Assembly (NCBI GenBank): GCA_010365215.1
Contig: JAAFGT010000004.1
Location: forward strand, 38,734-102,733
Reading direction: 5' to 3'
From: Acidipila sp.
Lineage (GTDB): Bacteria; Acidobacteriota; Terriglobia; Acidiferrales; UBA7541
DNA: 64,000 bases
Part shown: positions 58,463 to 64,000 of the stretch, piece after piece
Position numbering within the stretch: position 1 is the stretch's first letter
How the letters are laid out: each line of letters begins with the position of its first letter
Made by a program: the position numbers and the translations under genes
The notes under the pieces: generated by a model
What the model was told of the DNA's origin: nothing
The model's database searches: none
The model's input: the letters and a program-made list of their open reading frames with translations, nothing else

Positions 58463-58539
58463 TGGTCGGGGCGTCGAGATTTGAACTCGAGACCTCCTGC
58501 GCCCAAGGCAGGCGCGCTACCAGGCTGCGCTACGCCCCG
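58463..58539 (-). tRNA. tRNA-Pro (UGG)
   Basis: The minus strand folds with acceptor CGGGGCG/CGCCCCG, D-arm AGCGCAGCCTGGTAGCGC, anticodon arm CCTGC-CTTGGGC-GCAGG with TGG anticodon, and T-arm CTCGAGTTCAAATCTCGAC. CCA is encoded at the 3' end (58465-58463). No integrase lies beside it. Confidence 0.95.
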
Positions 58540-58608
58540 ACGCAAGGATTGTAACTTCCGCGAGGCATATGGAACAAGCAGCGAAGCCGAATTCCGGTAC
58601 GGATGGCT

Positions 58609-59151
58609 TTAGCGGTTGCCGCGTTTCTTAGCGGCGTCCTTTTTCGCTGTAGTTTGGCCTGCGGAAGATGTCGCAGACGATTCAGACGCGGCGCCACTGT
58701 CGAACCGAAATACGCGCAGGCGGCCTATGCGGGCGTTCTGTTTTACCAGCATGCTTAGCGCGCCCACGAAGAGCAGAGTTTCCAGAGGTGCGATTTGGCC
58801 GCGCAGCCACGAGGTAGGGTGCGAGGCTCCAGCGCGGAGCAGGCGATCCTCGGGTTCGACTATGGCGATCTCATTCTCACCCAGCTTCATGGCCTCGTTG
58901 AAGATGACCGCATAGGTGCCGCGTCCCAAGTCCCACCATTCGTAGTTGTCTTCCGCGCGGCGGCGGTAGGAGACGATCGCCGAGCGGTTGGCGGGCGAGT
59001 ATTCGTTGCCGCCGAAGTCCACCTGGCCGGTGGGGTCAACGGAGTAAATTTTCCCGACGGTCAGGTCCACCGAATAAGCGTGGACCTGGTGCTTAGTGCT
59101 GATGATTCCGGTCAGGCGTGCGGCGGTTTCTTTGCCGCTCAGGGGTCGCAT
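58609..59151 (-). CDS. divergent dCTP deaminase/dUTPase-fold protein
   Basis: A 180-residue protein. HAYSVDLTVGKIYSVDPTGQ, WWDLGRGTYAVIFNEAMKLG and AIVEPEDRLLRAGASHPTSW align by pattern with the trimeric dCTP deaminase fold, where the last block is normally PRSSLLRxG. Here the catalytic-region Arg-Ser-Ser is replaced by Glu-Asp-Arg, and the following D-P-G-Y block is not kept, so ordinary deamination is doubtful. A lysine/alanine-rich tail (TTAKKDAAKKRGNR) ends the protein. GGAGGA about 10 bp before ATG 59151 supports that start rather than the frame opening at 59184. Function is unknown. Confidence 0.6.
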   Translation of the reverse strand: MRPLSGKETAARLTGIISTKHQVHAYSVDLTVGKIYSVDPTGQVDFGGNEYSPANRSAIVSYRRRAEDNYEWWDLGRGTYAVIFNEAMKLGENEIAIVEPEDRLLRAGASHPTSWLRGQIAPLETLLFVGALSMLVKQNARIGRLRVFRFDSGAASESSATSSAGQTTAKKDAAKKRGNR

Positions 59152-59281
59152 TCCGTGGGTTCCTCCGTCAAAAGGTGAGGCCACTATACGCTGCGCGATT
59201 CAGGGCGTCCAGCAGTGGGGATTGGTGATAGGTACAAATCGATACGGTGTAAATAGGGCGCGGAATAGCGCCTGGCGGCGG

Positions 59282-60067
59282 TCAAGTTGTTGCGCGAGTT
59301 AACTTTTGACGCGACTTTGGAAGCTTCCGGTTTGGGACAGTTTTATCTTTTGAGTAGCAGATGCGCTCAAGGTTGCAATCGATGCACCGGGGGTTACGCG
59401 CCTGGCAGACGCGCCGGCCATGCCAGATCAGTTGATGGCTGAACAGGATCCAGCGATCTTCGGGAATGACGCGTATCAGGTCCTGCTCGATTTTTTTGGG
59501 GTCGTCCTGGCGTGTCAGGTCCAGGCGTCGTGAGACGCGGTGCACGTGGGTGTCCACAACCACGCCCTGGGCAATTCCGAATGCGCTTCCCAGCACCACA
59601 TTAGCGGTTTTGCGAGCCACTCCGGGAAGCGTCAGTAATTCCTCCATCGTCCTGGGGACGTTGCCGCCAAATTCCTCGACGATTTTGCGGCTGGCGCCGA
59701 TGATGGATTTCGCTTTGTTGCGGAAGAATCCGGTGGAGCGAATCTCCTGCTCGATGGCGGTGGGATGGGCGTAGGCGAAGGCGGGCGGGTCGGGATATTT
59801 TGCGTAAAGGCCGGGAGTAACCAGGTTGACGCGCACGTCGGTGCACTGCGCGGAAAGAATCGTGGCGATCAGAAGCTGGAAGGGGTTTTCGTGGAGCAGC
59901 GCGCATTCGGCCTGGGGATAGGCCTCGGTAAGCTTTTGCAGAATGGCTTTTACGCGGAGGGGATGCGTTCCGGTCTGCTCGGGCGGCCTGGAGGAGCGCG
60001 CCTTGCCGGGTTTTGACGGCGAACGCTTCCCAGGCGATTTTTTACTTTTTGCTGCGGTGATTTTCAT
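59282..60067 (-). CDS. nth: endonuclease III
   Basis: A 261-residue DNA glycosylase/AP lyase that removes oxidised pyrimidines. It has NPFQLLIATILSAQCTDVRV, the helix-hairpin-helix LPGVARKTANVVLGSAFG with the catalytic lysine, VVDTHVHRVSRRL with the catalytic Asp, and an iron-sulfur loop C-x6-C-x2-C-x5-C (CQARNPRCIDCNLERIC). Lengths above the usual 210 come from a basic N-terminal tail (KSKKSPGKRSPSKPGKARSS), perhaps for DNA binding. ATG 60067 (MKITAAKSKK) is favoured over the frame opening at 60109. Confidence 0.95.
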   Translation of the reverse strand: MKITAAKSKKSPGKRSPSKPGKARSSRPPEQTGTHPLRVKAILQKLTEAYPQAECALLHENPFQLLIATILSAQCTDVRVNLVTPGLYAKYPDPPAFAYAHPTAIEQEIRSTGFFRNKAKSIIGASRKIVEEFGGNVPRTMEELLTLPGVARKTANVVLGSAFGIAQGVVVDTHVHRVSRRLDLTRQDDPKKIEQDLIRVIPEDRWILFSHQLIWHGRRVCQARNPRCIDCNLERICYSKDKTVPNRKLPKSRQKLTRATT

Positions 60068-60140
60068 CGCGGTGGACGGCGAATATAGCACACAGCCCTT
60101 ATGAAGCAACCCGGTAGCGTGTGAAGAGCAGCGAGGCGGT

Positions 60141-61511
60141 CTACGAAGCGGTGATCTCTTGTTCCGATAATGCCGGGACGCGGCGGTACCAAACGGCCAG
60201 AAGCACGATGCCGATGAGGATCAGGGCAACGCACAGGCCGATCCACATGCCGGTCACGCCGCGGCCCCAGGAGAAACACAGCCAGTAGCCCAGCGGCAGT
60301 CCGATAAACCAGTAGCCTACCAGGTGGGAAAACATGGCTGTGCGTGTGTCTCCAGCGCCGCGCAGAGCTCCGGTGGCCACGGCCTGGAGACCGTCGAAGA
60401 TTTGGAAGAATGCGGCGACGCGCAGCAGGGCAGTCCCGGCGAGCAGCACATCGGCATCCGGCGTATAGACGCGCACGATGAAGCGCGGAAAAAGCAGAAA
60501 CAGCAAAGCCATGACGCTCATGAAGGCGGCGCCGATGAGCAGGGCCGTCGCGCCGGCGTGGTGCGCTCGCGGAATATCGCGGCGCCCAAGCGCCTGTCCG
60601 ACGCGCACGGCGGCTGCCGAGCTGATTCCCAGCGGCACCATGTAGGTGAGCGCAGCCGTGTTGATGGCCACCTGGTGCGCGGCCAGCGGCACGGGCCCAA
60701 GCTTGCCGATTAATGCAGCGGCGACAGCAAAGGCACCCAGCTCGAGGGCCATCTGTGTGGCCGCGGGCAAGCCCAGACCCAGCAGCCTGCGGATACGCGA
60801 GACATCAAAGCGCAGCGTGGTGACGTGAAGCCCGGTCTTATAACGGCGATCATGGAGGAGGATAGTTACCAGCAGCACCACCGCCATGTACGTGCGCGAA
60901 AGGCAAGTGGCCCAGGCTGAGCCTACCGTGCCCATGGCGCGCACTCCCCAGTGGCCGTAGATAAACATCCAGTTAAACAGCAGGTTGATCAGGTTCGCGC
61001 TCACCAACGCGAACATCACCGGCTTGACCACGTTCATTCCCTGCAGGTACCGCCGGCTGGCAAAATAAAGTAACAAAGGGAAAATGCCCCAGCTCAGCGC
61101 CCGGAGATAGGGAATGGCATCGTGCAAAACGTCAGGATCTATACCGACGCGGCGCAGAGAAGGCGCCAGACTCCACACCAGAGCAGTGAGCAGCGGCGCC
61201 AGCACGAAGCTGAGGTAGATGCTGTTGAGCAGCGAATGATGGCAGTCGTCGACGTCCCCGGCGCCGAAGGACTGCGACACCAGCGTGTCGAGGCCGAGCA
61301 GCAATCCGCTGCCGAACATGCCCACGGTATAAAAAAGAATGCTGCCCAGACTGACGGCGCCGATGGCCACGGCGCTATTGGGCAGGCGGCCGACCATGAT
61401 GGTGTCGGCGATGCCCATGCTCATCCAGCCAATTTCGGCAAGCACGATGGGGCCGGCCAGGGTGAGCATGGGCCGGAATTCTTCGCGCAGGTTTTTGCTT
61501 TTGGCGCTCAA
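60141..61511 (-). CDS. MATE-family multidrug efflux transporter
   Basis: A 456-residue protein with about twelve helices and the MATE layout: MLTLAGPIVLAEIGWMSMGI, TIMVGRLPNSAVAIGAVSLG, the repeated half LLGLGLPAATQMALELGAFA and VPLAAHQVAINTAALTYMV. It exports cationic drugs or metabolites using sodium or protons. DTLVSQSFGAGD and VGQALGRRDIPRAHHAG are the duplicated cytoplasmic motifs of the family. It is apparently monocistronic, between nth and rdgB on the same strand. Confidence 0.93.
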   Translation of the reverse strand: MSAKSKNLREEFRPMLTLAGPIVLAEIGWMSMGIADTIMVGRLPNSAVAIGAVSLGSILFYTVGMFGSGLLLGLDTLVSQSFGAGDVDDCHHSLLNSIYLSFVLAPLLTALVWSLAPSLRRVGIDPDVLHDAIPYLRALSWGIFPLLLYFASRRYLQGMNVVKPVMFALVSANLINLLFNWMFIYGHWGVRAMGTVGSAWATCLSRTYMAVVLLVTILLHDRRYKTGLHVTTLRFDVSRIRRLLGLGLPAATQMALELGAFAVAAALIGKLGPVPLAAHQVAINTAALTYMVPLGISSAAAVRVGQALGRRDIPRAHHAGATALLIGAAFMSVMALLFLLFPRFIVRVYTPDADVLLAGTALLRVAAFFQIFDGLQAVATGALRGAGDTRTAMFSHLVGYWFIGLPLGYWLCFSWGRGVTGMWIGLCVALILIGIVLLAVWYRRVPALSEQEITAS

Positions 61512-61590
61512 AGTTTTACACGTGTAGCGCGGAGTTTATACCGCAAAAGGCTGGAGAGCCGCATCGAATGGCTGGCACATCTGCCTGACT

Positions 61591-62196
61591 TTATTGTTCC
61601 GAAGAATCCAGGAACGAGAGAAGTTTATGGAATGCCTTTCCCCGGTGGCTGATCTCATTTTTTTGGCGGCGGGTCAGCTCAGCAAAGGTTTTTCCCAGCG
61701 TCTCGGTGAGGAACACCGCGTCGTAGCCGAAGCCGGTTTGACCGCGCGGGGTGTCCAGAAGCACGCCCTCCGAGGCATCAGAGAAGATGGCGCGAATGCG
61801 GCCAGCCCTGGCCAATGCCAAAACGCAGACGAAGCGAGCGCGGCGGTCGTCGCCCCGTTTACCAGCCATCTCACCGAGCAGTCTGGCTATGCGCATTGCG
61901 TCGGTGGCACCCGGTCCGGCGTAGCGTTGCGACTTAGGGCCTGGAGCTCCGCCAAGCGCAGGGACGACCAGGCCGGAATCCTCGGCAATAACCTCGACCG
62001 TGGAGAAGTGGCTGTAATGCAGCGCTTTGCCGGCGGCATTCTCGGCAAAGGTAGCTGCGGACTCCTCGAACGGCGGCAGCAGGTCAAACTCTGGCATCGC
62101 TTGGAGGTGGATGCGCGCGCCCTGCGCGAGCTCGACGTATTCTTCGAGCTTGCCGCGGTTCGAGGATGCCAGCAATAGGTTAACGGGTTCGCGCAC
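61591..62196 (-). CDS. rdgB: XTP/dITP diphosphatase (RdgB/HAM1)
   Basis: A 201-residue house-cleaning enzyme that hydrolyses dITP, XTP and similar nucleotides. Motifs are [74 protein letters not shown] and [14 protein letters not shown]. Its start overlaps the end of rph by 17 bp, so the two are translationally coupled. Confidence 0.96.
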   Translation of the reverse strand: MREPVNLLLASSNRGKLEEYVELAQGARIHLQAMPEFDLLPPFEESAATFAENAAGKALHYSHFSTVEVIAEDSGLVVPALGGAPGPKSQRYAGPGATDAMRIARLLGEMAGKRGDDRRARFVCVLALARAGRIRAIFSDASEGVLLDTPRGQTGFGYDAVFLTETLGKTFAELTRRQKNEISHRGKAFHKLLSFLDSSEQ

Positions 62197-62917
62197 TGAA
62201 GTTCATCTGCAGCAGGTCGTGCTGGGCCTCGGTAAGCTTCTGGATGCCCAGAGCAGCCAGCTCCAGGAGGCGATCAAACTCCGGGCCGCCGAAGGGACGC
62301 CCCTCGGCAGCGGCTTGCACTTCGACGTACTGCCCAGCTCCGGTGAGCACCACGTTCATATCCACGTCGGCGCGCGAGTCCTCCTCGTAGGCGAGATCGA
62401 GCAGCAGATCCTTGGCGACGATGCCCACGCTGGTGGCGGCGACGGAGTCGCGGAGAGGATTTTTTTTCAGCATGCCTGCGGCGACCAGGCGCTCGCAGGC
62501 CAGGGCCAGGGCGACGAACGCGCCGGTAATAGCCGCGGTGCGCGTGCCGCCGTCGGCTTGGATTACGTCGCAGTCCACCCACACGGTGCACGGGCCGAGC
62601 GCTTCGAGGTCGGTAACCGCGCGGAGCGAGCGCCCGATCAGCCGTTGAATCTCCAAGGTGCGCCCAGTCAGCTTGCCGCGCGCGGCCTCGCGCGGGGTGC
62701 GTTGTTCGGTGGCCCTGGGCAGCATTCCGTACTCGGCAGTGACCCAACCCTTTCCAGAGCCGCGCATAAACGCGGGCACTCCGTCCTCCACGCTGGCGGT
62801 GCAAATCACGCGGGTGCGGCCAATTTCGATCAGCACACTGCCTTCCGCGCCGGGAATAAAGTCCGGCGTGAATCGCACCGGCCGCATTTGATTGCTGGCG
62901 CGCCCGTCGCTGCGCAT
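62180..62917 (-). CDS. rph: ribonuclease PH
   Basis: A 245-residue phosphorolytic 3'-exoribonuclease that trims tRNA 3' ends. It has [60 protein letters not shown], and [25 protein letters not shown] lies 4 bp before the ATG. It is followed by rdgB with an overlapping frame, a common arrangement. Full length for the family. Confidence 0.97.
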   Translation of the reverse strand: MRSDGRASNQMRPVRFTPDFIPGAEGSVLIEIGRTRVICTASVEDGVPAFMRGSGKGWVTAEYGMLPRATEQRTPREAARGKLTGRTLEIQRLIGRSLRAVTDLEALGPCTVWVDCDVIQADGGTRTAAITGAFVALALACERLVAAGMLKKNPLRDSVAATSVGIVAKDLLLDLAYEEDSRADVDMNVVLTGAGQYVEVQAAAEGRPFGGPEFDRLLELAALGIQKLTEAQHDLLQMNFSARTR

Positions 62918-63057
62918 CAGCCCTCCCTCCGCGTGAGGTCAGGGCAGCGAAGCGTTTCCTGAGCTAGACTCTCGCCCCGATTTTCGCCCCAACGCGCGAA
63001 GCCGGCGCGCGAATCACGGGGGAGGAGCGCTTCGAAGATTTCAGTTTGCTCGAGCAT

Positions 63058-63759
63058 TTAAGGTTTCAGTTTGCCGGGAGCAGCAGGCGGTGTCAACGCG
63101 CGCGCCGCCTTAGTTTTCCGCGCGGGCTTGACTGGTGCGAGGACCGGCTCGGGGGCGGGAGGCGCCTCCTCCACGAGATTGAATGCTCCGGTGAGGTCGA
63201 CGTGACCGGCGAGGGTCTCCACCTCTTGCCCTTGAATTAGAATACGCAGACGCTGTGCTGCGGGCAGGCTGGCATGAAGCGTGCGCGCGATGGAATCGAT
63301 GGCCAGCTGTTCGCTCGAAATTCCCGCCGGAGTCTCATTGGAGAGCGCGTCGGAAAAATCGGCCACTGCCGTGCCGTCCCGCAATAAATACAAGGCCAGC
63401 AGAACCGTATCGGCCGGCAGCGTGCGCTGGGATGGATCGGGCGGGCTGGCAATCAGGGTTTCGAGCGCCAGACGAGCGCGTTCCGTGCCGTCGGTAATTT
63501 CGGGAAGGTAAACCACCACGGCGGCGAGTTTGCGCGGATCTTCGCGCGACGCCCAGTACACGGTGGTCTTGAGCTGGTTGTCACCCTTGTCGCCTGGACT
63601 GGCCAGGACAGGGTGGATCACTTCGCGCCGCGCGCGGTCTTCGCTGCGCTCCACGTGGGCGAGGCGCAAAATCTGGCGGTGCAGCCCGCGGAAGTAGATG
63701 GCGCTTCCCAGTACGGCCACCAGAAAAATTGCCAGCGTGATTTTGACGTTGCGAGGCAT
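63058..63759 (-). CDS. GerMN-domain membrane-anchored protein
   Basis: A 233-residue protein with an N-terminal anchor (ITLAIFLVAVLGSAIYFRGL) and a GerMN (sporulation/germination) domain: TTVYWASREDPRKLAAVVVY, ARLALETLIASPP, GTAVADFSDALSNETPAGIS and RILIQGQEVETLAGHVDLTG. The C-terminal tail is Pro/Ala/Lys-rich. In non-sporulating bacteria GerMN proteins are envelope-associated, frequently beside an amidase, as here; a role in peptidoglycan remodelling is inferred. It begins 14 bp after the amidase stop. Confidence 0.85.
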   Translation of the reverse strand: MPRNVKITLAIFLVAVLGSAIYFRGLHRQILRLAHVERSEDRARREVIHPVLASPGDKGDNQLKTTVYWASREDPRKLAAVVVYLPEITDGTERARLALETLIASPPDPSQRTLPADTVLLALYLLRDGTAVADFSDALSNETPAGISSEQLAIDSIARTLHASLPAAQRLRILIQGQEVETLAGHVDLTGAFNLVEEAPPAPEPVLAPVKPARKTKAARALTPPAAPGKLKP

Positions 63760-63773
63760 CGATAGGTGCCGGC

Positions 63774-64000
63774 CTACCTGGTCCCAGGCTTGGCGGGTTC
63801 CTGCGGCTGGCGAAAAGCCTCCAGCGCGCGCATTACGGCTTCCGCCAATCCCGGAGCCATATTTTCGAGCTGCTTTCGATTGTCGACGGCTACGCTGGAG
63901 ATCTCCACGGCTACGGCGGGGTGGGCCACCAGCAGCAGCTGGCGGATCGCGCCGCGCCCGGGGACCTCGGGCGACCCCTTAAATTTTTGACCAAGCTGAA
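63774..64000 (-). CDS. N-acetylmuramoyl-L-alanine amidase, C-terminal end (runs off the window)
   Basis: The last 74 codons of a gene whose start is beyond the window. The fragment reads AIRQLLLVAHPAVAVEISSV and VDNRKQLENMAPGLAEAVMR, which fits the end of the Amidase_3 domain with the conserved Glu in the AVEI strand. A Pro-rich tail precedes the stop. It is upstream of the GerMN gene, probably in one operon. The short length limits certainty. Confidence 0.6.
   Translation of the reverse strand, partial: QLGQKFKGSPEVPGRGAIRQLLLVAHPAVAVEISSVAVDNRKQLENMAPGLAEAVMRALEAFRQPQEPAKPGTR

Noticed and set aside
1..64000. CRISPR array
   Set aside because: No regularly spaced short direct repeats and no cas-like genes were seen.

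Overview
The window looks like a chromosomal segment of a GC-rich member of the Acidobacteriota. This is inferred from gene content, not from a marker gene: an Oar-like TonB-dependent receptor with an N-terminal carboxypeptidase-regulatory domain, two CRTAC1-type FG-GAP/ASPIC-UnbV exported proteins, a serine/threonine kinase with a TolB/WD40-like C-terminus plus relics of two more kinases, PilZ and FecR proteins, and a MacB-type permease. No rRNA, CRISPR array or intact transposase was seen.

Region 1 (1-11.0 kb) resembles a carbohydrate-utilisation locus. A LacI-type regulator is divergent from a TonB-dependent receptor, which is followed by a secreted TPR protein cut by the window edge. Next come two CRTAC1 proteins and a GH43 glycosidase lipoprotein. 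Two LacI-type operators (4187-4204 and 7168-7181) lie in the two divergent promoter regions and suggest a small regulon.

Region 2 (11.4-31.5 kb) is an exopolysaccharide or O-glycan locus. A tightly coupled plus-strand operon encodes a Wza-like exporter, a Wzz/BY-kinase, an O-antigen ligase/polymerase and a pgl-like set: small PglC-type transferase, PglD-type acetyltransferase, DegT aminotransferase and membrane-anchored SDR. A minus-strand group supplies a Wzx flippase, a Wzy-like polymerase of lower GC and three GT4 glycosyltransferases. Then come an exported FecR protein and a convergent two-gene unit: a TPR plus carbohydrate-binding-like protein, and a protein joining two intact PilZ domains, one membrane helix and a TonB C-terminal domain.

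Region 3 (31.7-43.8 kb) is a rearranged accessory segment ending at tRNA-His, where an integrase C-terminal remnant abuts the tRNA 3' end. It holds a 138-bp direct repeat (about 92% identity, 6.5 kb apart) that appears to be the promoter and first codons of a kinase gene. The 5' and 3' relics of a kinase flank a block of glycosyltransferases, a sulfotransferase and a short lysine-rich peptide gene. An ABM-domain protein, a SnoaL-like protein, an O-methyltransferase and an intact kinase also lie here.

Region 4 (43.9-64 kb) is mostly ordinary chromosome: a NarX/NarL-like two-component pair, a stand-alone PilZ protein, an esterase, a Rieske oxygenase, a MacB-like ABC pair, a RecQ helicase, tandem YncE-like propellers, a probable metal-related exported gene group, tRNA-Pro, a divergent dCTP-deaminase-like protein, endonuclease III, a MATE transporter, and the run amidase - GerMN protein - rph - rdgB.
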